From positions 62,001 through 126,000 of the forward strand of contig JAWSUT010000003.1 in NCBI GenBank assembly GCA_033549345.1: a DNA stretch of 64,000 nucleotides. Reading direction: 5' to 3'. Of this stretch, positions 47,414-56,124 are shown piece by piece. Every line of letters begins with the position of its first letter. The first letter of the stretch is position 1. The translations under genes were made by a program, and so were the position numbers. The notes under the pieces are model-generated. The model did not search any database. It had not been told where the DNA came from and saw only the letters and a program-made list of their open reading frames with translations. The stretch is from JAWSUT01 sp033549345 (GTDB lineage Bacteria > Bacillota > Dethiobacteria > Dethiobacterales > Dethiobacteraceae).

Positions 47414-48358
47414 ATGGACAAGGAAAAATGGCTGCCGGTCCTGGCCGGTGTTACAGTATCTGTTTTGTTTGGACTATCGTTTATGTTTACAAGGGAAGCG
47501 CTTGATATTCTGGCGCCGCTGCACCTCTTGGGTTTTCGTTTTGCCCTGGCCGCACTTTCCCTGACAATTTTGCGCTACGCAGGCCTGATCCGTGTGGATT
47601 TGCGGGGGAAAAATCTCAGCGCACTATTTGTGGTAGCTCTTTTTCAGCCGGTGTTATATTTCATCTTTGAAACAAACGGCGTGAGGCTTACATCAGCATC
47701 GGAGGCGGGCATGATGATGGGCCTGATTCCTGTGGTGGTAGTGCTGCTTGAAATTCCGTTCTTTAAATCCGTCCCGTCTCTGAAGCAGCTGGCAGCCGTG
47801 GTGCTGTCGGTAGCCGGCGTCTTTTTTATTGTGATAATGAAGGGCAATGTGGAACTCGGGTATAACATCTGGGGAACTCTGGCGCTGTTGGGTGCCGTGG
47901 TTTCTGCCGGCCTGTACAATATTTACTCCAAAAAATCCACGCTGGCGTTTACACCTGTGGAAATTACCTATTTAATGATGTGGGCCGGTGCGATCCTCTT
48001 CAACGGTCTGGAGATAACAACGCAGGCCGTGAACGGTACGTTGTGGCAAATGTTTGTGCCGCTTGCCAATCCCCGGATTTTGCTTGCTGTAACGTATCTG
48101 GGCATTCTTTCATCTGTGGTGGCTTTTTTTCTGATGAATTTTATGCTCTCAAAGATTCGTGCTTCTCAGACAGCTACATATATTAACCTGACAACGGTTG
48201 TGGCTATACTCGGCGGCGTTCTTTTTCGTGGCGAGACATTTGCCTGGTTTCAGGGCGTGGGTGCGGTAATGATTATTCTCGGTGTCTGGGGCACAGCGTG
48301 GTTTGGCCGTGAGGAAACCAGTCTGCAAGGGGTTAGGGCGGTTGTTGAAAGCGATTAA
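47414..48358 (+). CDS. EamA/DMT-family transporter
   Basis: This 314-aa membrane protein has ten predicted helices in two EamA repeats: VTVSVLFGLSFMFTREALDI...GFRFALAALSLTILRYAG, and GTLALLGAVVSAGLYNIYSKK...ATYINLTTVVAILGGVLFRGE. Drug/metabolite transporters of this kind export amino acids or other metabolites; the substrate is unknown. The start at 47414 has GGGGTG upstream. The 194-bp gap after it is AT-rich with no clear terminator. Confidence 0.88.
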   Translation: MDKEKWLPVLAGVTVSVLFGLSFMFTREALDILAPLHLLGFRFALAALSLTILRYAGLIRVDLRGKNLSALFVVALFQPVLYFIFETNGVRLTSASEAGMMMGLIPVVVVLLEIPFFKSVPSLKQLAAVVLSVAGVFFIVIMKGNVELGYNIWGTLALLGAVVSAGLYNIYSKKSTLAFTPVEITYLMMWAGAILFNGLEITTQAVNGTLWQMFVPLANPRILLAVTYLGILSSVVAFFLMNFMLSKIRASQTATYINLTTVVAILGGVLFRGETFAWFQGVGAVMIILGVWGTAWFGREETSLQGVRAVVESD

Positions 48359-48552
48359 TTTATTATGCCAAAACCTTACAACTAACCCGCTCCTATAATA
48401 ATTAGAATTTCTTTAAAATATTATAATCATTTTTTTGGTTTTTTTTATTTTAGGGCAGGATTTTTATTTAGCCATAAGAATATTAATTAGTAGCGCAAAA
48501 TTGTGAATAGTCTGAGCAAATACACAGTTAACAGTATAAGGGAGGGAAAAGG

Positions 48553-49395
48553 ATGCGTGAAATCAACGTGGCGGAAATCACGGCCGCCATCGCAGAGCTA
48601 AGCATGGATGCCAACTATAATCTGGGGGATGACGTGTATAATGCATTTCAGGAAGCGTTAAAAAAAGAAACGTCTCCCACCGGTAAAAATGTCTTGGAGC
48701 AACTAATTACCAATGCGCAAATCGCCAAAGAAGAGCAGGTTCCCATGTGTCAGGACACTGGATATGCCGTTATTTTTGTAGAGTTGGGACAAGATGTGCA
48801 CCTGGTGGGCGGTGACCTTTATGAAGCCATCAACGAAGGCGTCCGCAAGGGATACGGAGACGGCTATCTCCGCAAGTCTATCGTAAGTGACCCGATTAAC
48901 CGGGTAAATACAAAAGACAATACACCGGCCGTGGTTCATGTGGATATCGTCCCGGGGGACAAAGTTAAACTGACGATCGCGCCCAAGGGCGGCGGCAGTG
49001 AAAATATGAGCGCTGTGAAAATGCTCAAGCCTGCAGACGGCGCCAAAGGCGTCGTAGATTTTGTGGTGGAGTCAGCCAAAAAAGCCGGGGCCAACCCCTG
49101 CCCGCCCATCATTATTGGTGTAGGTATCGGCGGGACATTCGAAAAGGTTGCCTATCTGGCCAAAAAGGCCTTGCTGCGTGAACTGGGCCAGTCCCACCCG
49201 GATCCGTTTTATGCGGAGATGGAAAATGAAATTCTCGAAAAAGTTAATAAGCTGGGGGTTGGACCGCAGGGGTTCGGCGGCCGGACCACCGCACTGGCTG
49301 TCCATATTGAAACCTACCCGGCGCATATTGCCAGTATGCCGGCTGCAGTAAACATTAACTGTCATGCTGCGCGGCATAAAGAAAGAGTTATTTAG
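48553..49395 (+). CDS. Class I fumarate hydratase, alpha subunit
   Basis: This 280-aa subunit of the oxygen-sensitive, iron-sulfur fumarase (or the related tartrate dehydratase) has three conserved Cys in C66 (PMCQDTG), C183 (NPCPP) and C270 (NCHAARH), which hold the [4Fe-4S] cluster. Gene neighbours (malate dehydrogenase, fumarate reductase) make fumarase the better choice. It is the first gene of a five-gene operon, with GGGAGGG before the ATG. Confidence 0.93.
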   Translation: MREINVAEITAAIAELSMDANYNLGDDVYNAFQEALKKETSPTGKNVLEQLITNAQIAKEEQVPMCQDTGYAVIFVELGQDVHLVGGDLYEAINEGVRKGYGDGYLRKSIVSDPINRVNTKDNTPAVVHVDIVPGDKVKLTIAPKGGGSENMSAVKMLKPADGAKGVVDFVVESAKKAGANPCPPIIIGVGIGGTFEKVAYLAKKALLRELGQSHPDPFYAEMENEILEKVNKLGVGPQGFGGRTTALAVHIETYPAHIASMPAAVNINCHAARHKERVI

Positions 49396-49427
49396 CACCC
49401 GGTATTTTGAGAAGGGAGGTATTCTAC

Positions 49428-49985
49428 ATGACGGTTAAAAGAATTTCCGCACCGCTTTCCGACGACGATATCATGCAGCTCAAAGCGGGTGACAATGTTT
49501 TAATCTCCGGGGTGATTTTTACCGGACGGGATGCGGCGCATAAAAAACTGGTGGACCTGGTACAGGCGGGCGAGCCGCTGCCAGTAGATTTCACAGGGCA
49601 GATAATTTACTACGTCGGGCCTTCCCCGGCCAAGCCGGGCAAGGTGATTGGCTCAGCCGGCCCCACCACAAGCGGGCGGATGGATGCCTATACCCCGACC
49701 ATGCTGGAGCAGGGCCTCAAGGCCTGTATCGGGAAAGGCGGCCGCAGCCAGGCGGTGAAAGACGCTCTGGTGAAACATAAAGGGGTTTATCTGGCATCAA
49801 CCGGCGGTGCTGCGGCACTGTTGGCAAAAACAGTGAAAAAAGCGGACGTGGTAGCCTATCCCGAACTGGGGCCGGAAGCCATTTACCGTCTCGAAGTGGA
49901 AGATTTTCCGGCAACTGTTGTAAACGATGCTTACGGCAACGACATCTATGAAGAAGGAATCAAGCAATACGCCATTAGTGACTAA
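49428..49985 (+). CDS. Class I fumarate hydratase, beta subunit
   Basis: This 185-aa C-terminal subunit partners the preceding gene. ISAPLSDDDIMQLKAGDNVLISGVIFTGRDAAHKKL and YVGPSPAKPGKVIGSAGPTTSGRMDAYTP are the substrate-binding blocks of the family. The start at 49428 has AAGGGAGGT upstream; the in-frame ATG 21 bases earlier does not. Confidence 0.93.
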   Translation: MTVKRISAPLSDDDIMQLKAGDNVLISGVIFTGRDAAHKKLVDLVQAGEPLPVDFTGQIIYYVGPSPAKPGKVIGSAGPTTSGRMDAYTPTMLEQGLKACIGKGGRSQAVKDALVKHKGVYLASTGGAAALLAKTVKKADVVAYPELGPEAIYRLEVEDFPATVVNDAYGNDIYEEGIKQYAISD

Positions 49986-50025
49986 TCGGCAAAAATAATC
50001 TAAAAGACTGAAGGGAGAGTTTATC

Positions 50026-50973
50026 ATGACGATGAAGCGTGCAAAAATCAGTGTGATTGGTGCCGGTTTTACCGCCCAGGGCACAGTGCTTGGCTGTGCG
50101 GAGAGGGAACTTGGCGATATAGTTCTGCTTGATATCCCCCAGAAAGAAAACTTTGCAAAGGGTGTTGCCCTGGACCTGCTGGAGGCGACTCCCGTAAATT
50201 TAAAAGATCTGAACATTTACGGTACCGCCGATTACGCCGACATTGAAGGCTCCGATGTAGTGGTGGTTACTGCCGGTTTCCCCCGCAAGCCCGGCATGAG
50301 CCGTGAAGACCTGATTTCCAAGAGCGGCGGGGTTGTTTCCCAGGTTGCCGAAAATATTGCCAAGTATGCGCCGGATGCCTTTGTAATTGTGCTCACCAAC
50401 CCGGTTGACTCCATGACGTACACCATGTTTAAAAAGACAGGCTTCCCGAAGAACAGAGTGCTTGGACAGTCCGGCGTGTTGGATACCGCCCGCTACCGTA
50501 CCTTTATCTCCCAGGCCCTCAACGTTTCCGTCAGGGACATCAGCGCGCTGGTTCTTGGCGGTCATGGCGACGAGATGGTACCCCTGGTACGCTACACCAG
50601 CATCGGCGGTGTCCCGCTTCAAAAACTGATGCCGCAGGAGACCATTGATGCCATTGTTGAGCGCACCCGCAAAGGCGGCGGTGAAATTGTCAACCTGATG
50701 GGCACCAGTGCCGGTTATGCGCCCGGTGCAGCCATCGCCCAGATGGCAGAGGCGATTATCAGGGATCAGCACCGTGTCCTGCCCGCCATTGCATACCTGG
50801 AAGGGGAATATGGCCTGAATGATATGTATCTTGGTGTGCCGGCCATTATCGGAGGCAACGGCCTTGAAAAGATTATCGAGGTTGACCTGACAGCCGAAGA
50901 GGCTGAAGAACTGGCCAAGAGCGCTGCTGGCGTAAAGAAGACCATTGAATACGTCAAAGAAAATGTTCTTTAA
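50026..50973 (+). CDS. mdh: Malate dehydrogenase with altered NAD-site residues
   Basis: This 315-aa LDH-like malate dehydrogenase converts malate and oxaloacetate. [12 protein letters not shown] carries the substrate Arg residues, [10 protein letters not shown] and [14 protein letters not shown] the catalytic Asp-His region. Two nucleotide-site positions differ from the family. The loop normally GxGxxG reads G12-A-G-F-T-A17, with Ala in place of the third Gly, and the Asn usual in LVSTNEKI is Ser100 (LISKSGGV). The acidic residue after beta-2 (LLDIP) is kept, which suggests NAD. It is the third gene of the fumarase operon. Confidence 0.95.
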   Translation: MTMKRAKISVIGAGFTAQGTVLGCAERELGDIVLLDIPQKENFAKGVALDLLEATPVNLKDLNIYGTADYADIEGSDVVVVTAGFPRKPGMSREDLISKSGGVVSQVAENIAKYAPDAFVIVLTNPVDSMTYTMFKKTGFPKNRVLGQSGVLDTARYRTFISQALNVSVRDISALVLGGHGDEMVPLVRYTSIGGVPLQKLMPQETIDAIVERTRKGGGEIVNLMGTSAGYAPGAAIAQMAEAIIRDQHRVLPAIAYLEGEYGLNDMYLGVPAIIGGNGLEKIIEVDLTAEEAEELAKSAAGVKKTIEYVKENVL

Positions 50974-50997
50974 CATCATTTAGAGGGGAGAAACATT

Positions 50998-51675
50998 GTG
51001 GAGCAACAATTTGTAAACATTTATATTATGGGGAAGAAGTACGAAGTCCCTGCCGTGCTGACAATTATGAATGCCATGGAGTACGCCGGTTACCAACTGG
51101 TACGCGGTTGCGGCTGCCGTGCCGGCTTCTGCGGTGCCTGTGCAACGGTTTACCGCATTCAGGGTGACTATGATCTGAAAGTCGGATTGGCCTGTCAGAC
51201 AAAGGTCGAACCGGAAATGTACCTGACACAGATACCGTTTTTCCCGGCACAAAAGTCGGAGTATAACATCCAGGAACTGAAGCCCTCAGCGGAGCAAATC
51301 GCTCAGTTTTACCCTGAAATATACCGCTGTATCGGCTGTAATGCCTGTACCAAAATCTGCCCCCAGGATTTGAAAGTAATGCAGTATATCGGTTACGCCC
51401 AGCGCGGCCAGATTGACCGCTGCGCCGATGAGTCCTTTGACTGTGTGATGTGCGGACTCTGTGCGTCCCGCTGTCCGGCTCAGATTGTCCACTTTAATGT
51501 GGGGATTCTGGCACGCCGTCTCTATTCCCGCCATATTGCGCCACCCGCCCAACATCTGAAAGACCGGGCGGATGAAATTGAGGCCGGGAAGTTCGACGAG
51601 GAAATTGACAAATTGATGAAGGCTTCCAAAGAAGAACTAAGAGAGCTTTACGGTAAGCGGGATATCGAAAAATAA
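50998..51675 (+). CDS. frdB: Fumarate reductase iron-sulfur subunit, HdrC/TfrB-like
   Basis: This 225-aa protein has a [2Fe-2S] ferredoxin-like N-terminus (GCGCRAGFCGAC plus LACQ). Two complete CxxCxxCxxxCP motifs follow, CIGCNACTKICP and CVMCGLCASRCP. Ordinary SdhB/FrdB has one [4Fe-4S] and one [3Fe-4S] with spread Cys residues, so this compact 4+4 pattern is closer to HdrC or the N-terminal part of TfrB. There is no HdrB (CCG) domain. The start is GTG with GAGGGGAG upstream. The flavoprotein follows 34 bp later. Confidence 0.85.
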   Translation: MEQQFVNIYIMGKKYEVPAVLTIMNAMEYAGYQLVRGCGCRAGFCGACATVYRIQGDYDLKVGLACQTKVEPEMYLTQIPFFPAQKSEYNIQELKPSAEQIAQFYPEIYRCIGCNACTKICPQDLKVMQYIGYAQRGQIDRCADESFDCVMCGLCASRCPAQIVHFNVGILARRLYSRHIAPPAQHLKDRADEIEAGKFDEEIDKLMKASKEELRELYGKRDIEK

Positions 51676-51709
51676 CAGTCCAGGACTTGGAGATTAGGAG
51701 GAGAACCGT

Positions 51710-53329
51710 ATGTCTTACACTCCGCAAATGCGGGAACTGATAAAGAAAGTGGAAGAAACCCGCGCTGAACGTGTGCAAAAAGGCCATTTTCAGCGCATGA
51801 CAATGGACGAGCGGGATGTGGTCTTAAAAAACTTCCACCCCGACTTCATTGAAGCCAGTATGCGCCCTCTGCCGGTGGGCCCCAACAAGGATTACAGGGT
51901 GCCGCATGAATTCGCGGACCTGATTGAGGCTCGCAGCCGCATTGAAGGCCTGGGTTTTGATTTGGAGAAATTTGATTATGACGTGGATGTCCTGGTGGTG
52001 GGCGGCGGCGGTGCCGGTGCATCCGCTGCTCTGCTGGCACAGGAACAGGGCGCCGACGTATTAATGGTTACCAAGCTTCGTTTCGGTGACGCCAATACCG
52101 TCATGGCCCAGGGCGGCATTCAGGGCGCCGACAAGGAGAATGACTCTCCTGCCATACACTACCTGGATGTTATGGGCGGCGGCCGTTTTGAAAACGTGCC
52201 GGAACTGGTTCGTGCCCTTACGTCAGATGCTCCACTAGCTCTGAAATGGCTTGAGGAACTGGGCACCATGTTTGACAAGTATGAAGACGGCACCATGAAG
52301 AGTATCCACGGCGGCGGTACATCCCGTAAGCGGATGCACTCGGCCCGGGACTACTCCGGTGCGGAAATTATGCGCACCCTGCGTGACGAAGTGCGGAACC
52401 GCGGCGTTCGCGTCATTGAGTTCTGCGCCGTCGTTGAACTGCTCAAAGATGAAGACGGGAAGGTCGGCGGCGCCATTCTTTATAACATGGAGACCGGTGA
52501 ATACCAGGTTGTCCGTGCCAAGGCTGTCATTCTCGCTGTGGGTGGTTCCGGCCGCCTGGAGTACCAGGGCTTCCCCACCACCAACCACTATGGTGCCACA
52601 GCAGACGGCCTGGTCATTGGTTACCGTGCCGGTGCCGAGCTGGCCTTTATGCATACCATGCAGTATCATCCCACAGGTGCCGCATACCCGCCGCAGATTA
52701 TCGGTCTGCTGATTACCGAAAAGGTCCGCGGACTGGGAGCAGAGCCGGTTAACATTGACGGCGAACAGTTTGTTTACCACCTGGAAACCCGGGACGTGGA
52801 AGCAGCAGCCATCATCCGTGAAGTCAAAGAACGTAAAAAGGGTATCCCCACGCCCACCGGTATGGTCGGTGTCTGGCTGGATTCTCCAATGATTGACATG
52901 CTGCACGGCCCCGGCACCATTGAAAAAGAACTGCCGGCCATGGTTCGTCAGTTTGCCCGTTTCGGCGTGGATATCATCAAAGAGCCCATGCTGATTTATC
53001 CGGCGCTTCACTATCAAAACGGCGGCCTGCTCATCAATGAAAACGGCATGACCAACGTGGAAAACCTTTATGTGGCCGGTGAAGCCGCAGGCGGGGTCCA
53101 CGGCGGTAACCGCCTGATGGGTAACTCCCTGCTTGACATCGTCGTCTTTGGACGCCGCGCCGGCCGGCATGCGGGCTCCCGCGCCAAGGATATCAAAGTC
53201 AAAAAGCTGAACCTGAACCATGTGGCCGAATATCACAAGGAACTGGAAGATGCCGGCGTCGACACAGGCGATCGCGTATCCCCCATACTTCTGCCACGGT
53301 ACACCCACAAAATCGTCGAAGAAGAATAA
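51710..53329 (+). CDS. frdA: Soluble fumarate reductase/succinate dehydrogenase flavoprotein, no covalent-FAD His
   Basis: This 539-aa flavoprotein has a ~90-residue N-terminal extension before the FAD site VLVVGGGGAGASAALLA. The substrate and FAD regions match FrdA/SdhA: MQYHPTGAAYP, LITEKVRGLGAEPVN, LHYQNGGLLIN and GEAAGGVHGGNRLMGNSLLDIVVFGR. The block that normally reads SHTVAAQGG is here DANTVMAQGG, with Asn129 where the FAD-bonding His sits. FAD is therefore probably held non-covalently, as in L-aspartate oxidase. No membrane anchor gene follows. It is the last gene of the fum-mdh operon; direction in vivo is unknown. Confidence 0.88.
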   Translation: MSYTPQMRELIKKVEETRAERVQKGHFQRMTMDERDVVLKNFHPDFIEASMRPLPVGPNKDYRVPHEFADLIEARSRIEGLGFDLEKFDYDVDVLVVGGGGAGASAALLAQEQGADVLMVTKLRFGDANTVMAQGGIQGADKENDSPAIHYLDVMGGGRFENVPELVRALTSDAPLALKWLEELGTMFDKYEDGTMKSIHGGGTSRKRMHSARDYSGAEIMRTLRDEVRNRGVRVIEFCAVVELLKDEDGKVGGAILYNMETGEYQVVRAKAVILAVGGSGRLEYQGFPTTNHYGATADGLVIGYRAGAELAFMHTMQYHPTGAAYPPQIIGLLITEKVRGLGAEPVNIDGEQFVYHLETRDVEAAAIIREVKERKKGIPTPTGMVGVWLDSPMIDMLHGPGTIEKELPAMVRQFARFGVDIIKEPMLIYPALHYQNGGLLINENGMTNVENLYVAGEAAGGVHGGNRLMGNSLLDIVVFGRRAGRHAGSRAKDIKVKKLNLNHVAEYHKELEDAGVDTGDRVSPILLPRYTHKIVEEE

Positions 53330-53340
53330 ACAATAATAAA

Positions 53341-53422
53341 GACACCGGGGACAGGTTCCGGTGTCCTCAAAAAACTAAATATTGGCATAGAAATGAAGAC
53401 ACCGGAACCTGTCCCCGGTGTC
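53341..53422. repeat. 25-bp perfect inverted repeat with self-palindromic arms
   Basis: Arm 53341-53365 and arm 53398-53422 are exact reverse complements separated by 32 bp. Each arm is itself an interrupted palindrome (GACACCGG ... CCGGTGTC, 9-nt centre), so the DNA or RNA can fold as two hairpins or one long stem. It lies between the convergent frdA and lipoprotein genes. It may end both transcripts, though T runs are poor. It resembles short palindromic REP-type repeats. Confidence 0.85.
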
Positions 53423-53459
53423 TTCATTTGTTAGAGGTTTGTGAAAATCGAGTGTAGTT

Positions 53460-53939
53460 CTATACCCCTGGGGGTGCTTCCATCGTTTCTACCACAAGGT
53501 CATTTACCATCTCGCCGTCAATATGGAAGCGCACATGAAATACAGGCAGGTCGGGGTAGAAACGTGCATAAGCCGCAGGAAAGGTTAGCACCTGCAAAAC
53601 GGCTTCATCTTCTGCCGGTTCTGTTGTTTCCAGAAAAACATCCATTGTATGGTCCTGGTTCTCCCGGTAACCAACAAAAGTAATTTCGTATCCGCTTGTT
53701 GGTTTTTCACCCATGGTGGCAACCAGGTAGAGCACATCTTCGACCTGATAAGCATACTGATCTTCTGACTCCCGGTCAATCTCACTCATGATAAAAGCTG
53801 GGACATCCTCTTCTATAATCAAATTGATATCAGAAACAGGGTCAAAATCCGAGGGTGGCTGTTCTCTGCTGCCACCGCCGCAGGCTGTCAGAGACAGAAG
53901 CAGAATACCTGAAAGCAGGAGAAAGAACAATTTCTTCAT
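53460..53939 (-). CDS. PrcB-domain lipoprotein
   Basis: This 159-aa lipoprotein has a signal ending LSLTAC (Cys at residue 20). A domain then runs YLVATMGEKPTSGYEITFVGYRENQDHTMDVFLETTEP, the PrcB_C pattern (GxKPTGGYxI) of proteins first tied to an oral spirochaete protease complex. In Firmicutes the domain appears in exported lipoproteins without known role. It starts 1 base after the stop of the thiamine-binding-type gene and shares its transcript. Confidence 0.8.
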   Translation of the reverse strand: MKKLFFLLLSGILLLSLTACGGGSREQPPSDFDPVSDINLIIEEDVPAFIMSEIDRESEDQYAYQVEDVLYLVATMGEKPTSGYEITFVGYRENQDHTMDVFLETTEPAEDEAVLQVLTFPAAYARFYPDLPVFHVRFHIDGEMVNDLVVETMEAPPGV

Positions 53940-53940
53940 G

Positions 53941-54255
53941 TTAATCCCTCACCTTGGCTGTTTTATTTCTTACCGATGCTATTTTGCCGGTCATGGTTGC
54001 TAATTTGTCCCGCCGGTCATCGATTTTTATTGTTGTGTATACACGCTGAGCACCGTGGGGAAATGGTACTTCGTGCAGTCTGCGCAAAAGCGGCCAGAGT
54101 GTGTTTAGTTCTCCTTCAATGACTGTGGACATTGGTGTCAGAGTAAAGGTGACATCTTTTTCCTTAGCCAGGACATCGTGGATGGCTGCCACATAGTCGC
54201 TGACACTGGTACCTGCTGTGCCGATTGGGACGACGGATAATTCAACAATGGCCAT
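53941..54255 (-). CDS. MTH1187-family (YkoF-related) thiamine-binding-type protein
   Basis: This 104-aa protein (AIVELSVVPIGTAGTSVSDYVAAIHDVL ... FTLTPMSTVIEGELNTLWPLLRRLHEVPF) belongs to the MTH1187/UPF0045 ferredoxin-like fold family, some members of which bind thiamine or HMP. Of two adjacent ATG codons the second is preferred, because AGGAGGTG is only 2 bases from the first and 5 from the second. Thiamine binding could help the TPP-dependent VOR, but this is a loose idea. Confidence 0.88.
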   Translation of the reverse strand: MAIVELSVVPIGTAGTSVSDYVAAIHDVLAKEKDVTFTLTPMSTVIEGELNTLWPLLRRLHEVPFPHGAQRVYTTIKIDDRRDKLATMTGKIASVRNKTAKVRD

Positions 54256-54383
54256 CATAACACCTCCTGTCTGTAATTTTATCAAAATCATAACAGGAGT
54301 TATAGAGAAAAGTTCTTAACAAAAAAGGAAAATCCGGCTCTCCGGGAGAAACAGAGTACAAACAATAGTGGGGAGGTAGAGAG

Positions 54384-55523
54384 ATGAAGCTCTTGTCAGA
54401 TGTACGGGTATTGGACCTGACCCGGCTGTATCCGGGCCCTTTTTGTACGATGATGATGGCGGATATGGGGGCGGAAGTGATAAAAATTGAAAGCCCCGGT
54501 GAAGGAGATTATATGCGGGACATGGGCCCGGCTCCCGAAGGCGGGGACAGCCTGTATTTTAAACTGTTAAACAGAAATAAAAAAAGTATGACTCTCAACC
54601 TCAAGGCCAAGGGTGCAGCGCAGGTCTTTTTGCGTCTGGCGGCAGAGGCCGATGTAATCGTGGAAGGCTTTCGGCCTGGTGTGGTAGACTCACTGGGTGT
54701 AGGGTATAAAGATGTATGCCAGGTCAATCCGGACATTGTCTACTGCTCTATTACAGGGTATGGCCAGGAGGGGCCCTGCAGTAAGCGGGCCGGGCATGAC
54801 CTGAACTACATTGCATTGGCAGGAATACTGGGAATAACCGGCAATGCCGGCAGTGCACCTGCTATTCCCGGTGTACAAATTGGGGATGTGGGTGGTGGAG
54901 CCCTGATGGGACTTTCTGCCGTTTTGGCCGCCCTGTATGCCCGCGAACGCGGCCAGGGCGGACGCTATCTGGATATTGCCATGCTTGACGGCCTGGTGTC
55001 ATGGCTGCCGCTTGCCATGGCGGAGGTCTTTGCCGGCAACAGTGTTGTGCGGGGAGGCGCTGCGTTAAACGGTGGACTTGCCTGTTACCATGTGTATGAA
55101 ACAGCTGACGCCAAACACATGACGCTGGCAGCCCTGGAGCAAAAATTCTGGCAGGCTTTCTGTCAAGCGGTTACACGAGACGATTTATGCGAATTACAGT
55201 ACCAGCCAGATCAGGCAGCTCTCAAAAAAGAATTGGCAAAAATATTTAAAAGTAGAACCAGAAGCGAGTGGGAAGAAACGTTTGCCAATGTCGATGCCTG
55301 TTGTGAACCTGTATTGGACCTTGTTGAAGTGGGGCGGCATCCGCAGGTCCGGGCAAGAGGTATGGTAAGCGGGAATTCGTTGGGCTGCCCGATTCGTATT
55401 CAGGGAGAAGAAATGGCTGTAACTGATGCGCCGGCACTTGGCTGTCATACCGTGGAAGTTCTTAGTGAAAACGGATTTAGTGAGACAGAAATAGCCACAT
55501 TAAGGGAAAAAGGAATTGTGTAA
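54384..55523 (+). CDS. Family III CoA-transferase (CaiB/BaiF type)
   Basis: This 379-aa enzyme moves CoA between carboxylic acids. RVLDLTRLYPGPFCTMMMADMGAEVIKIE is the family's N-terminal signature, and the catalytic Asp is residue 168 in VQIGDVGGG, matching Asp169 of formyl-CoA transferase. The substrate is not evident; 2-hydroxyacid, carnitine, bile-acid or fatty-acid CoA are family options. The gene stands alone with GGGGAGG before the ATG, upstream of the acetate genes. Confidence 0.92.
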   Translation: MKLLSDVRVLDLTRLYPGPFCTMMMADMGAEVIKIESPGEGDYMRDMGPAPEGGDSLYFKLLNRNKKSMTLNLKAKGAAQVFLRLAAEADVIVEGFRPGVVDSLGVGYKDVCQVNPDIVYCSITGYGQEGPCSKRAGHDLNYIALAGILGITGNAGSAPAIPGVQIGDVGGGALMGLSAVLAALYARERGQGGRYLDIAMLDGLVSWLPLAMAEVFAGNSVVRGGAALNGGLACYHVYETADAKHMTLAALEQKFWQAFCQAVTRDDLCELQYQPDQAALKKELAKIFKSRTRSEWEETFANVDACCEPVLDLVEVGRHPQVRARGMVSGNSLGCPIRIQGEEMAVTDAPALGCHTVEVLSENGFSETEIATLREKGIV

Positions 55524-55566
55524 AACGTAACAAGACAGAATAATCAGAAAATTCAAAAATAAGGTA

Positions 55567-55595
55567 TTGATTTTATCCGACAGTTTCGGTATAAT
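55567..55595 (+). promoter_or_regulatory. Sigma-A promoter of the DUF485-actP operon
   Basis: TTGATT, 17 bp, TATAAT. The leader to the first start codon is about 220 nt. It contains an ATCCCCC / GGGGGAT hairpin (55650-55674) and an AT-rich remainder; no known riboswitch was recognised. Confidence 0.7.
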
Positions 55596-55818
55596 TACAA
55601 TTAAAAATAGTCAGAAATTAACTAGAATAAGAATAACTGTTTAATGCCTATCCCCCTATCTGTCAGTGGGGGATGAATTTGAGAAAAAGTAGACAGAAAA
55701 TTCAAAATAAATAAAAAACTCACAATGTGCCCACTAGACACGGAGGTGTTGCCTAAAGGTACAGTAAAAGATATTCGGAGTCAGGCAGAGTAAGAAAAAA
55801 GAAGAGGAGGTTTTTGGT

Positions 55819-56097
55819 TTGACTGAAGAGCTAAAATATTCATCCGTTGACAAAGAAACCGCCGATGCGCACTGGAAAGAAAATTCAAGTCTTGTTACCA
55901 TGCTGCTTGTAATTTGGTTTATTGTAACCTGGGTGGCTGCTATTTTTGCGGGAGCGCTAAATTCCATTCGTATTATGGGATTCCCGTTTGGTTATGTCAT
56001 GGGTTCAATGCTGGCACTGTTTGTTTACACCGGAATGATCTTTTACTACGCCCGCCGGATGGATGAAATTGACGAAAAATACGGCATGAAAGAATAA
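55819..56097 (+). CDS. DUF485 small membrane subunit of acetate symporter
   Basis: This 92-aa protein has two membrane helices (LLVIWFIVTWVAAIFAGAL and FGYVMGSMLALFVYTGMIFYYA) with charged ends, a DUF485 protein as found before ActP-type symporters (YjcH-like). It starts at TTG with GAGGAGG upstream; actP begins 27 bp after its stop. It probably assembles with ActP. Confidence 0.9.
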   Translation: MTEELKYSSVDKETADAHWKENSSLVTMLLVIWFIVTWVAAIFAGALNSIRIMGFPFGYVMGSMLALFVYTGMIFYYARRMDEIDEKYGMKE

Positions 56098-56124
56098 GGC
56101 AGGCGAAAGAAGAGGAGGAGACAT

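Noticed and set aside
52235..53308. Long open frame on the minus strand opposite frdA (357 codons)
   Set aside because: It mirrors the GC-rich codon pattern of frdA, has no ribosome site and no recognisable domain, and frdA is a complete, well-conserved gene.
50998..53329. Thiol:fumarate reductase (TfrAB) as the identity of the pair
   Set aside because: TfrB carries an HdrB-like CCG domain that the 225-aa subunit lacks.
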